64,000 nt of DNA. Source: Bacteroidales bacterium. Lineage in GTDB: Bacteria; Bacteroidota; Bacteroidia; Bacteroidales; UBA3824. Under the pieces are notes generated by a model. It did no database searches. It was not told where the DNA came from and saw nothing but the letters and a program-made list of their open reading frames with translations. Of the stretch, positions 44,942 to 55,200 are shown piece after piece; positions within the stretch are counted from its first letter, which is position 1; each line of letters opens with the position of its first letter. The stretch spans positions 17,376 to 81,375 of the forward strand of contig JAFPYR010000083.1 in assembly GCA_017412115.1 (NCBI GenBank), in the 5' to 3' direction. The position numbers and the translations under genes are program-made.

Positions 44942-46996
44942 ATGAAACGAAATTATTTAGTGCTGACATTGATTTTTGCGGCTTGTTTTTTCGCTCAAGC
45001 GTTTTCGCAGTCAGCTCCAAAAATCAAAAAAAGCGAATTTTTGAATATAGATGCCGGCAAAAAAGAGGCTTGGAAGGCTGTTAAAATCGGTAACAAACAT
45101 TACAAAAAGGGCGGTGTCGGACATTACAGAATTGCCGCCGCTAATTATTTGACAGCATTGGATTACAACGAAATGTATGCTCCGCTGCTTTTTAGATGCG
45201 GTGTGAGCGAGTTGATGTCGGGTTTTGACTACCTTGCGTTAAGACATTTGACCGATGCTTATGATTTTTCCTCGTCCGTTGCGCCGGATTGTCAGTATTG
45301 GCTCGGTGTTTCAAAACAGCATCTTAATATGTTTGATGAGGCACGCCGCGATTTGGACGAATGTTCAAGTATGTTTGATAAAAAAACGGCTAAAATTTTA
45401 AGAAATTCCGTTGCTTTGAGATTAACGCAGTGCGATTTGGGAATTATGCTAAAAAATGTTCCCGATTTGGCTGTCGTTCAGTGGGTTGACGGCGATGTTA
45501 ATAACGAGATGCCGCAACTTGCTCCCGTTTTTTCTAATATGGATTCGTCATTGTATTTCGGCTCTAAAGTCTTGGATGGCAACGTTTCTAAAAAAATCGG
45601 AAAAGACGGCGATCCTAATTCTGATATTTTCTTTGCCAAAGCTCAAAATGGCAAATTCGTTGATTTGCAAAACCCTCAGAAAAAACTTAACAAATCTTGT
45701 TCTGATTATCCCGTTAATATGAATCTTAACGGTCTTAGAATGTTCGTCTTAAAAAAAGAGAAAAAAATTTTTCAGTTTTACCGTAAGAGCGAAAATTCCA
45801 AATTTCTCTCTGCCGGAAAAATTATGAAAAAAGTCATATCGCTCTCATTTTCAAAAGATTCGTCAATGATTTTGTTTTGTACCGACAAGGGAAATGGTCA
45901 AGGCGGTTTTGATATTTGGTATTCTAAAAAAATGCGTTCAAAGGGTGGAAAATACGGCAAACCTCAAAATTTGGGCGAAGTTGTTAATTCTCAATACAAC
46001 GAAGTTTGGGCTACTTTCGGCAGCAACGACACCGTTATTTATTTTGCCTCAGACGGTCAGTTGAGTGTCGGAGGTTTCGACATTTTGAAAACCTCTTACA
46101 AAAACGGAAAATGGAACAAACCCGTAAATCTCGGTTTAGGAATCAATTCGGGTACTGACGAAAACTTTTTTCAACTCTCTCCCGGTGAAACAAGAATCGG
46201 TTATTATTGTTCAAAACAGCAGGGCGGAAAAGGCGATTACGATATTTATAAAGTTTTGCTCTTGAATGAGGCTATCGTACAATTGCCGCCGATTGTTCCT
46301 TTTATTTTGGCTGCCGATTTGGCTAAAGAGCCGATTATGAAATTGGAAGAGCCCGAAATTATCAGAACAATGCGTTTGACCGTTGTGAAAGGCAAAGTTA
46401 CTGATTATGACGGTCTTAAAAATCTTTATGCTCAAATTACAATTACCGACAACGCAACTAATAAGGTAATGCAGCAGATTATGACCGATTCCGAGACGGG
46501 CGATTATACCGTAATGTTGGAATCGGGGAAAAACTATGCAATGACAGTTTCTTCCGACGGTTATTTGTTTCACAGCGAAAACTTTGACATTCCTCAAACC
46601 ACTTCTTATCAAGAGATTAAAAAAGATATAAAACTTTTGCCCATGGATCCGGGTTCAAAAGTTGTGTTGAACAATGTCTTTTTTGATACCGGCAAAAGTG
46701 ATTTAAGGGAAGAATCTTTCGGCGAATTGCAGCGTTTAGCAGAGATTTTCAGACTCTATCCTAATCTTGTGATAGAGGTTTCGGGTCATACTGACAATCA
46801 GGGCAACCGTCAATACAACATTCAGTTGTCGCAAAAACGTGCTGAGGCTGTAAGGGAACATTTATTGCTTTTGGGCGTAAAAGAAAATCAAGTTGTTGCC
46901 AAGGGTTACGGACCCGATCAGCCGAGGGATTCTAATGCCACGGCCGAAGGCAGACAAAACAACCGCAGGGTGGAGGCTAAAATCTTGAGCAATTAA
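44942..46996 (+). CDS. OmpA-family protein with PD40 repeats, PorE-like
   Basis: 684 residues: signal peptide (about 1-23), TPR-like helices (about 30-170), a PD40/WD40-like beta-propeller region (about 185-440, with IYFASDGQLSVGGFDILK), a carboxypeptidase-regulatory-like domain (about 470-560) and an OmpA peptidoglycan-binding domain (about 567-684: VFFDTGKSDLR, GHTDNQGN, LSQKRAEAV, AEGRQNNRRVE). TPR-PD40-CRD-OmpA is the order of PorE, the type IX secretion component tied to peptidoglycan. Orthology is inferred from the architecture only. A convergent paralogue with the same layout lies at 49882. Confidence 0.85.
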   Translation: MKRNYLVLTLIFAACFFAQAFSQSAPKIKKSEFLNIDAGKKEAWKAVKIGNKHYKKGGVGHYRIAAANYLTALDYNEMYAPLLFRCGVSELMSGFDYLALRHLTDAYDFSSSVAPDCQYWLGVSKQHLNMFDEARRDLDECSSMFDKKTAKILRNSVALRLTQCDLGIMLKNVPDLAVVQWVDGDVNNEMPQLAPVFSNMDSSLYFGSKVLDGNVSKKIGKDGDPNSDIFFAKAQNGKFVDLQNPQKKLNKSCSDYPVNMNLNGLRMFVLKKEKKIFQFYRKSENSKFLSAGKIMKKVISLSFSKDSSMILFCTDKGNGQGGFDIWYSKKMRSKGGKYGKPQNLGEVVNSQYNEVWATFGSNDTVIYFASDGQLSVGGFDILKTSYKNGKWNKPVNLGLGINSGTDENFFQLSPGETRIGYYCSKQQGGKGDYDIYKVLLLNEAIVQLPPIVPFILAADLAKEPIMKLEEPEIIRTMRLTVVKGKVTDYDGLKNLYAQITITDNATNKVMQQIMTDSETGDYTVMLESGKNYAMTVSSDGYLFHSENFDIPQTTSYQEIKKDIKLLPMDPGSKVVLNNVFFDTGKSDLREESFGELQRLAEIFRLYPNLVIEVSGHTDNQGNRQYNIQLSQKRAEAVREHLLLLGVKENQVVAKGYGPDQPRDSNATAEGRQNNRRVEAKILSN

Positions 46997-47093
46997 TTTT
47001 TAAGCATTTTTGAAAATTTTGGAACGATTTTTGGCATTAGTTAATTAAACATAAAAATTCTATTATTTTGAAACGAAAAAAAATTTTTTTAAT

Positions 47094-48974
47094 ATGAAAA
47101 AAAGGTTTATTTATTCTGCAATTATGGCGTTGGCAGTTGCCACCGGCTGTATTAAGGAGCAAGGCGAGGAGGCGTATCTTATAACGCGAAATGATGTTAG
47201 AACAAAAGGCGCAGATACTATTCCTAAAACTATTGTTACGGGCGAAGGTGCTTTTATGTACGGAGAGGCTGCCGCAGATACAATTGTGGCTAACACTTTT
47301 GATGTTATTATTAATAATAAAAATAAAGTAGAAACTCTTGATTGTTTTTTGAAATTATATTCAAAATACCAAAAATTAGACTTAGATCGAAATGCTATTA
47401 TAGATGTCGGATATGTTTATTCTCATACAAATCAATCTCCTACCGTAGACGGTACTAATTGTGTTGTAATGTCGAATAAAAAATATATGAAAACCTCTGA
47501 AGTTGATACAACAAAAGATGAATTTTCATTTACCGGCGAGTGTCATAATCTTGATTTTAATACGGCTTATTATATTCGTTCTTTCGTTGTTTCTACTAAG
47601 GGTGATACTATTTACAATTATAAAACGCTTAAAGTAGCAACAAATTTACCTCATGATGTATGGTTTCAACGCAAAGATGCTCCTACTACTTTCGGCGGAA
47701 GACAAAATAGTTTCTGCTGTACTTATAAAGATGATGTTTATGTTTATGGTGGTAAATCGGGTTCTAAATATTATAGTGATTTGTGGAAATATGATAAAGT
47801 AAATGATACATGGATGCAATTACAAACATGTCCTTCAAGTGCAAACGGAGCATATAATCAAACAGAAAAAGCTAACGGTGCAATGTTCGCTTATCCTTGT
47901 AAAGCAAATGATGATGTATTGCTTTATATGGTCGGCGGTGAAATTGTGGGCGGTGAGCCTGTAAATTCTACCGTATATTATAGTACAAAAAGTGGTAAAT
48001 TCTGTCAGGAAGAAGATCATCCGAACTATGGCAAAGAAATTGATGCTAGGGATGAAAACGGTAAAATAATTTATTACTATACGGATAATGGTGTACAGTA
48101 TTATACAACCGACGGAACTATACCCGGTGCAGTAAAAATTGGTGGTAAAGTAAGTATTTCTAATGGTATTGCCGGTATATATCCGAAAGTAAATAACGGA
48201 AATAATCCTTTAGGCGGTCTTAAAGGTTGCGTTGCTTTTACTCTTGAGTTCGCCGACAATACAGAATATTATATTGCATACGGTAAAAATTCAAAAGGTG
48301 TTAGTCCTCAAATATTCAGATATAACGTGGAGGATGACGGTGCAATGCCGCACTATAGCATATCTGCTGATGGAAAGAGTCTTAATCAAACAACAGAGGA
48401 AGGATTTCCTTGGATGGAAGTACAGACCACGCAAAAGGATAGAGCAACAGAAGGCCTTTATCAACCGATTTGTCAAATTTGTGATAAACGCGTGATTGTA
48501 GGAACAGGTGAATCTTCATTACCGGATGGTGGTTATTCAAAGAAATTTTATTTGATAACAGCAAGTAGTGAAAGTCCTGATAAAGTGAATGTTGAAGAAG
48601 TAACTTCTGCTCCTGATGATTTTGCGGCAAGAGCAAATGCGGCTTCGTTCTATTTGAATTATTCAAAAGACGGTGAAAATTTTGAGAAACTTTATGTAGG
48701 TACGGGACGAAAAGGTGTTGAAGGTGCTTCTGATCCTAATTTGCTTAATGACTTGTGGGCTTACGATTTTATGACCGGCGAATGGTTGAAATGCGCAGAT
48801 TGTAGTAATATTTATCGTGAGGGTGCAGTAGGATTTTCTATTACGAGAAACGACGATTTGTTTTCAACAGAATATGAGGAAAATGCCCGCGGTATATTCT
48901 CTTTCGGTCGAGGCAGAGTTGAAGGAACTGCTGAATTTAAATATCGTAACGATACATGGGAATATTTACCGTAA
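47094..48974 (+). CDS. Kelch-repeat lipoprotein
   Basis: 626 residues with a lipoprotein signal ending at Cys19 (VATGC). Residues about 30-185 look like a fibronectin/Ig-like region (LDFNTAYYIRSFVVS). From about 190 to the end are Kelch-type blades: DVYVYGGKSG with DLWKYDKVNDTWMQL, NLLNDLWAYDFMTGEWLKC, and the closing RNDTWEYLP. Such surface propellers usually bind protein or sugar; no target is visible. It lies 97 nt after the PorE-like gene and 39 nt before the barrel gene, so it may belong to the same unit. Confidence 0.82.
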   Translation: MKKRFIYSAIMALAVATGCIKEQGEEAYLITRNDVRTKGADTIPKTIVTGEGAFMYGEAAADTIVANTFDVIINNKNKVETLDCFLKLYSKYQKLDLDRNAIIDVGYVYSHTNQSPTVDGTNCVVMSNKKYMKTSEVDTTKDEFSFTGECHNLDFNTAYYIRSFVVSTKGDTIYNYKTLKVATNLPHDVWFQRKDAPTTFGGRQNSFCCTYKDDVYVYGGKSGSKYYSDLWKYDKVNDTWMQLQTCPSSANGAYNQTEKANGAMFAYPCKANDDVLLYMVGGEIVGGEPVNSTVYYSTKSGKFCQEEDHPNYGKEIDARDENGKIIYYYTDNGVQYYTTDGTIPGAVKIGGKVSISNGIAGIYPKVNNGNNPLGGLKGCVAFTLEFADNTEYYIAYGKNSKGVSPQIFRYNVEDDGAMPHYSISADGKSLNQTTEEGFPWMEVQTTQKDRATEGLYQPICQICDKRVIVGTGESSLPDGGYSKKFYLITASSESPDKVNVEEVTSAPDDFAARANAASFYLNYSKDGENFEKLYVGTGRKGVEGASDPNLLNDLWAYDFMTGEWLKCADCSNIYREGAVGFSITRNDDLFSTEYEENARGIFSFGRGRVEGTAEFKYRNDTWEYLP

Positions 48975-49013
48975 TACAAACTATAAGTTTAACCAAGAAA
49001 AATTCTTTTTAAG

Positions 49014-49802
49014 ATGAAAAAATTATATATTATATTATTAATGAGTCTTGTTTGTTTTTCTAATAAACTTATGGCTCAAGGCGAAATCGAAAACAAAACC
49101 GAATACAGGTATGCTAATTTCGTCTTAGGAATCAATCACGGTTTCGGCTCTGCCCTTGGCGGTGAAACTAAAGACTTGTTGTTGCATACTGCTCACGGCG
49201 ATATGTATCAAAACAAAAAAGGTTTTACCTATACTCCGGGTTTTGAGGTCGGCATAGTTTACAACGTGGATTTCAAAAACAACAAAACGGGTCTTCAAAT
49301 CGGCGGAAAACTCGTTGATTACGGTTTTCAAAACAAATACACAAGCGAAAACGATGAACACAACGTTAAAGAAACATTCCGTTCTTTAGGTTTCCAAATT
49401 CCGATTTTCTTAAAATTCGGTTTTTCGGATATTTACCGTGATATGTCTTATTGTTATATCGGAGTTCAACCTACTGTCAATTTTATGATGTCAAGAGGTT
49501 TGAAAGCAAGTTGGTCAAGCGATAAATACGGCGAAAAACTCTCTGACGGCAAACAAATGTTTACCGTTGCCGCTACGCTTGGTTTCAACTACGATATTTT
49601 GTCAATCAATTTCAACTATATGTTCATGGATATGGTTGATCCTTCGTTTGAAGATGCTAAAGGTTTTAAACCTTTTTCTGGTATTAAGGGGCACATTTAT
49701 GTCTGCACGAGTCTTAATGTCCCGATGACCCGTTGGATAACGATTCATAACTGGACTGCTGAAAAAATCCGTAGAAAACTCAAAAACGGTAAGTCCATAT
49801 AA
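49014..49802 (+). CDS. Outer-membrane beta-barrel protein
   Basis: 262 residues: signal peptide (KLMAQ, about residue 22), then alternating strands typical of the porin-like 'outer membrane beta-barrel' family (FVLGINHGFGSAL, FEVGIVYNV, GLQIGGKLVDYGF, FLKFGFSDI, FTVAATLGFNYDILSINFNY in pieces). It somewhat recalls PorT-type proteins, but that name is not supported strongly enough to use. It is the last gene of the envelope unit and ends 28 nt before a bidirectional terminator. Confidence 0.8.
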   Translation: MKKLYIILLMSLVCFSNKLMAQGEIENKTEYRYANFVLGINHGFGSALGGETKDLLLHTAHGDMYQNKKGFTYTPGFEVGIVYNVDFKNNKTGLQIGGKLVDYGFQNKYTSENDEHNVKETFRSLGFQIPIFLKFGFSDIYRDMSYCYIGVQPTVNFMMSRGLKASWSSDKYGEKLSDGKQMFTVAATLGFNYDILSINFNYMFMDMVDPSFEDAKGFKPFSGIKGHIYVCTSLNVPMTRWITIHNWTAEKIRRKLKNGKSI

Positions 49803-49829
49803 GATTTTTCATGATAATAGATTTTTTAG

Positions 49830-49869
49830 CCGGATTGCTGAAAGTTTTTATAGTTTTTCAGCAGTCCGG
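49830..49869. terminator. Bidirectional terminator between convergent envelope genes
   Basis: CCGGATTGCTGAAA (49830-49843) pairs with TTTCAGCAGTCCGG (49856-49869), one mismatch, flanked by T runs on both sides. It serves the barrel gene (+) and the second PorE-like gene (-). Confidence 0.85.
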
Positions 49870-49881
49870 TTTTTCTTTTTT

Positions 49882-51990
49882 TTATAATATTTTGATTTCA
49901 ACACGTCGGTTTTTTTGACGTCCTTCGGCGGTCTCGTTAGTATCCATAGGACGGGTTTTGCCGTAGCCTACGGTTTTTAACATTTGAGGTTTGCAGCCTA
50001 ATTTTACAAGATATTTTTTTACGGCTTCGGCTCTCTCTTGTGATAGTTTAAGATTGTCGGCATCATTGCCTTGATTGTCTGTATGACCCGAAATTTCAAC
50101 TTTGAAATTCCCTGTGTTCAAAAATCTTGAAACTCTTTCTAATTCCGAAACCGAGGTCGGCAACAATTGAGCATCTCCCGTGTTGAAAAACAAGTTGTTA
50201 AGAACTATCGGAATGCCTCTTACTGCTAATTCCGAAATTTTTATAACTTCAATATTTTTTTCGATTTTAACGGATGAGGTTTTTCCGCTTAAATCCAAAT
50301 TTTGGGAAACAGGAAAAAATCTGTTATCGCTTATAAAAAAGCCGTAATTCTTTCCAAGTGGCAGCACTGCCGTATAAAAACCGTTTTTATCCGTTGAAAC
50401 TTGACCTATAATTTGGTGAGTTTCAAGGTTTTCCAAACAAATATTGACTTTTACGGGTGATTTGTGATTGTCCAAAACCTTTCCTGAAATTATTGCTAAA
50501 CTTATATTTGAGGCCTCTTGCGAGCGTAAAACATAGCGGAAAAGTTTTCCGTTTGATAAGAAAAACGCTTGATTGCCGTCGTATGAAAGTTTAAAAAAAC
50601 TTTCGTCGTCAGGAGTGTTGAACTCTTTGCCTATGTTTTTAGGCTCTGACCATTTGTCCCACGAATTTTTGTCAAGGCGTTTTGAGAAGAAAATATCTCG
50701 TTTGCCGAGCGTGTTGTAACCGTCAGAACAAAAATATAAAGTCTGCATATCGGGACTAAGACTCGGCGAAGTTTCGTTGAAAGCGGTGTTCAAAGCTTTA
50801 ATTTCTTTTGGCGCGGAAAAATTGCCTTTCTCGTCAAGAAAATAAACAAAAAGATTTTTTGAGGGTGAAATCTCGTTTTCGGAAAGTTTTTTTTGCGAGA
50901 TAATCATCACTGAGCCGTCAAAAGAATATGTGGTGTCAATAAAAGAGGATTGAAACTCGTTTTGGGAATTTTCTTCGGCTATGGAGATGTTCAAATCTTT
51001 TCTTTCTGGCGTTGATAAAACGTTTTTCAAATTTTGAAAATATTTGTCACCTTCAAAGTATTTGTTGAAAGAGTTAATTTTATAAAGTGCGCCTTCGTAA
51101 TCTTTGTCTTTGATACGGGTTTTTATTAAATCCAAAAGTCCGTTGTAGGATACTCTGTATGGAGCTGCTTGAAGTGTAAGAGAGAATTTGTTGCCGCTTA
51201 AGAAAATTTCTTTTACTAAAGCATCTTTTTCTTTCAGCTCTTTGAAACCGGCAGAGGGATATTTTTTCCAAAATTCGTCAAAATTATAAACGCCGCAATC
51301 TTCATAAATTTTGTGCATCATCAGAACGCATGAATCTCTTAATTCTGTGGTTTTGGATGTTTTGTAACAATATTTTATGATTTCGATTTCGGGTTTTCGT
51401 TTAGCGGTTTGATATATCGAATCCTGAACGATTGAAATAAGTTCTTTGTTTTCAAAGTTTTCGTTGATGTATTTTTTCAGATAATTCCAATCGGAGGTGT
51501 AGTTTTTTTGAAACGAGAAAATATCGTTTTTGTATTTAGCAACGTTTTTTTGGCTTTGCGGTGCCAAATCGTAAATCTCCAAAAACTCTTGATAAGCGGA
51601 TTGAGAGCCTGATTTTTCGGCCTCGGACAAAGCGTATTCGGTTACGATTGAAATTTTTTTGTTGATATTGGTTGCGGAAAGTCCTGATTTTAATAGTTTT
51701 GATTTGTCTTTTGTGTTATCGTAAATGTTTTTAGCGGTTTTCAGATAAGAATACGCCTTTTGCGGGCTGAATCTTGAAAAACTTTTGTCGGAATATAAAT
51801 CACCAGCGGCATAGTTTAGAGCGCAGTCTTCTGGCGTAGAGGCTAATGCAGCGATGATTGAGGCTTCGGCTTGTTCAAAATTTTTCTCTTTAATAAGGTT
51901 TTTGAAAGGGAAAAATACATCTTGTGCTTTGGTGTTAAAGCATATAAAAACCATATAAAATGTAAAGAAAAGTATGAATTTTTTATTCAT
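49882..51990 (-). CDS. Second OmpA-family PD40 protein, PorE-like paralogue
   Basis: 702 residues from the ATG at 51988-51990, with a signal peptide ending NTKAQ. Layout: TPR-like helical region (about 25-290), PD40 propeller strands (about 345-500, with LSPDMQTLYFCSDGYNTLGKRD in pieces), carboxypeptidase-regulatory-like domain (about 510-590) and OmpA domain (LFFNTGDAQLLPTSVSELE in part, GHTDNQGNDADNLKLSQERAEAV, AEGRQKNRRVEIKIL in pieces). It shares domain order with the protein at 44942 but is clearly diverged. An extra upstream frame to 52032 falls in the promoter. Likely peptidoglycan-associated outer-membrane component. Confidence 0.85.
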   Translation of the reverse strand: MNKKFILFFTFYMVFICFNTKAQDVFFPFKNLIKEKNFEQAEASIIAALASTPEDCALNYAAGDLYSDKSFSRFSPQKAYSYLKTAKNIYDNTKDKSKLLKSGLSATNINKKISIVTEYALSEAEKSGSQSAYQEFLEIYDLAPQSQKNVAKYKNDIFSFQKNYTSDWNYLKKYINENFENKELISIVQDSIYQTAKRKPEIEIIKYCYKTSKTTELRDSCVLMMHKIYEDCGVYNFDEFWKKYPSAGFKELKEKDALVKEIFLSGNKFSLTLQAAPYRVSYNGLLDLIKTRIKDKDYEGALYKINSFNKYFEGDKYFQNLKNVLSTPERKDLNISIAEENSQNEFQSSFIDTTYSFDGSVMIISQKKLSENEISPSKNLFVYFLDEKGNFSAPKEIKALNTAFNETSPSLSPDMQTLYFCSDGYNTLGKRDIFFSKRLDKNSWDKWSEPKNIGKEFNTPDDESFFKLSYDGNQAFFLSNGKLFRYVLRSQEASNISLAIISGKVLDNHKSPVKVNICLENLETHQIIGQVSTDKNGFYTAVLPLGKNYGFFISDNRFFPVSQNLDLSGKTSSVKIEKNIEVIKISELAVRGIPIVLNNLFFNTGDAQLLPTSVSELERVSRFLNTGNFKVEISGHTDNQGNDADNLKLSQERAEAVKKYLVKLGCKPQMLKTVGYGKTRPMDTNETAEGRQKNRRVEIKIL

Positions 51991-52029
51991 AGTTATATAA
52001 AATGTTAAGTTTTTAACCAAATATTTTTG

Positions 52030-52061
52030 CAAAATTATTAGATTATTTAGGAATAACCAAA
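52030..52061 (-). promoter_or_regulatory. Promoter of the second PorE-like gene
   Basis: On the minus strand TTTG (52058-52061), 20 nt, TAATTTTG (52030-52037), about 40 nt before the ATG: full consensus match. Confidence 0.75.
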
Positions 52062-52176
52062 GAAAAAATCTGTTAAATATATCTACTTTGGTGTATTTAT
52101 CTTAAAATAGTTGTAAGTACTTTTCTTATTTTGTATACGTATTCAAATCTTTAGATTAAATTAACATAATTTTTCA

Positions 52177-52184
52177 TAATTTTG
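52177..52184 (+). promoter_or_regulatory. Possible -7 box of the second SusC gene
   Basis: TAATTTTG 32 nt before the ATG at 52217; only a weak TTTAG lies upstream at 52150-52154, so the -33 is poor. Confidence 0.4.
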
Positions 52185-52216
52185 CAGCGTAAATTAAATC
52201 AATTAATATAAAAATT

Positions 52217-55200
52217 ATGGGCAAAAGGAAAATTATTTTGTTTTTACTATTATTATTTTTTGGGCTCGGAAGTGCAGAGGCTCAGAAAATAATTACAGGT
52301 AAGGTCTTAGGACCTGATGGTGCGCCTATTTTAGGTGCAACGGTAGTATTAAAAGGTACTACAATAGCTACAATTTCGGATGATAATGGGGTTTATAAAT
52401 TAAGAATACCCCAAGGGGCTACATCTGATACTATTTCAGTTTCATTTTTAGGTATGCAAACAGAATATCAATCTATCGGGGAAAGAACTGTAATAGATTT
52501 TGATATGCATGATGATGCTGTTGACGTAGAAGAGGTCGTAGTAACAGCTCTCGGTATTTCAAGGGAGAAAAAAGCTCTCGGATATGCAGTTACTGATGTT
52601 GAGGGTGATGAATTATTGAAAAGCCGCGGTGGCTTGAATAATCCCGTTAACGCATTACAGGGTAAAGTTGCCGGTTTGCAAATTACTTCGGGTTCCGGTT
52701 CTATGGGCGGTTCTTCAAAAGTGTTGATTCGTGGTGTTAACTCTTTGAGCGGTAGCAATCAACCTTTGTTTGTTGTAGACGGTGTGCCTATTGAGGGACG
52801 TGATTTTAATTCTACGGAGACTGCTCGAGGTAGTGGCGGATACGATTACGGAAACCTTATTCAAGATATAAATCCTGATGATATTGAGAATATATCAGTT
52901 CTTAAAGGTGCAAGTGCAACTGCTCTTTATGGTAGCCGTGCATCAAACGGTGTTATAATGATAACGACTAAAAAAGCTAAGAAAAATCAAGGACTTGGTG
53001 TTGATTTTTCTTCAACTCTTGGTTTTGAAGTAGTTACAAAACTTCCGAAACTTCAGAGTTTATATGGCGGCGGTGATGGTTATATGGCTGCTGACGGTAT
53101 GGATGATTTTAGCCAAGTGGTTATCAATGGAGTGGAATATACGGCGGTTGATTACGCTACGGATGAAAGTTGGGGTCCGAGACTGGATGGACGTCAAGTT
53201 CTTTCTTGGTATGATCTTGCTAAATGGGAAGCTAACGGTAAACAAGGAAATCCGACAACTTCACCTTGGTCACCTTCAAGTTCTGATATCAAGGATTTCT
53301 TCAACGTAGGTATTTCTCAAACGACTAATGTTGCTGTAGCGCAATCTCTCAATAATAGTTCGTTCCGTATTAGTTATACCAATAGTACTCTTGACGGTTA
53401 TATTCCTAATTCTTCACAAGTGAAAAATTCAATAAATGTTAACGGTAATTTATCAAGTGCCGATAAAAAATTGAATATATTTACGAATGTTAATTATTTT
53501 AACAATAAGACTAAAGGACGTCAGGAAACCGGTTACGGAGATAATAACTTTATGGTTAAGTTTGTACAATGGGGACAGCGTCAGCTTAATATGGATGAAT
53601 TAGAAGATCTTTATCAATTCCCTGACGGGTCACAGGCTTCATGGAATCGTAATTCTTACGATGATCCTACTCCTGCATATTCTAACAATCCGTATTGGAC
53701 ATGTTATAAAAACTATGAAAACGACGAAAGAAATCGTGTTTACGGAAATTTAGGTACGAGTTATCAGATTTTCCCGTTCTTGAAAGCTCAGTACAAAGCT
53801 AATTTGGATTTCTTTGTTGATAAACAATATGAACGTCATGCTGTTAATTCGCAAGAATTGTCAAGCTATAAAGAGGTTTCTCGTCAGCAATATGAAATCA
53901 ATCATGAATTCCTTTTGTCATACAATCAGAGATTCGGTGATTTCGGAGTTTCTGCTTTAGCCGGTGCTAATATTATGAAAAAACGTTATGAATATGTGTA
54001 TGGCCAAACTGTAGGCGGAATCGCAATTTCAGATTTTTATAATTTGAAAAATTCTATGTCTCCTGCCAAAGCTTATAATTTGAAGAATGAAAAAGCTATT
54101 AATTCAGTTTTCGGAGATGTTACTCTTAGTTGGTGGGACATGGTATATCTTGAAGCCACTATTCGTGGTGATAAGTCTTCAACTCTTCCTAAAGGTAATA
54201 ATGTTTATGTATATCCTTCTGTTACGGCAAGTTGGTTGTTTTCAGAATTGTTGAAAGATAATCTTTCTTGGTTTACGTATGGTAAACTTCGTCTTGGTTA
54301 TGCTATGGTAGGTAATGATACCGATTCTTATAATGTTTATGACACTTATTCTATATACACTCAGATTGATTCCTCTACACCCGGTTATAGATTACCGAGT
54401 ACTCACAATAATGCGGAACTTAAATCTGAATCTACCACATCATGGGAAGCCGGTGTTGAATTGTCGTTTTTTAACAATCGTCTTGGTTTTGATTTTACTT
54501 ATTATCAAACAAATACTAAAAATGAAATTCTACCGCTTTCAGTTTCCGGTTCAACGGGTTATATTTACAAAATGATTAACTCCGGTGAAATCGAAAATAA
54601 AGGTGTCGAACTTGCAATTCACGGCACACCACTTAAATTAGGAGATTTCCAATGGTCTTCAAATTTTACTTTGGCATCAAACAAGAACAAAGTTAAAAGT
54701 CTTGCTCCGGGAGTTGATTATTTCCGTCTTGGTCAAGCTCCGTTTAATGCAGAGGTAGGTGCTATTGTTGGTGAAGATTATGGTGTTATATTGGGAACTA
54801 ATTTTGTATATGACGAAAACGGCAACAAGGTTGTTGGTGAAGACGGGCTTTATATTGCAACAGACGGTAGTGAAGTTATCGGACATATTTATCCCGATTT
54901 TACCGGGGGGTGGTCTAATACTTTTACTTATAAAAATTTTGATCTCGGTGTATTGTTGGATTTTTCAAAAGGTGGACAGTATTATAGCACGACAATGCTT
55001 TGGGGATGTTATAGTGGTATGTTAGAAGAAACAGCTGCAAACAATGTTCGTGAAACCGGTATTGTATCTGAGGGTGTAACAAAAGACGGTCAAGTTAATA
55101 CAACGCTTGTTTCTGCACGTGATTATTATCAAAACTATCATACCGGTCCGGCTGCGCAATGTATTCTTAAAAGTGATTATTTGAAATTGCGCGAAATTAA

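Noticed and set aside
49014..49802. PorP/SprF or PorT of the type IX system
   Set aside because: It is a generic outer-membrane barrel; length and motifs do not single out either family.
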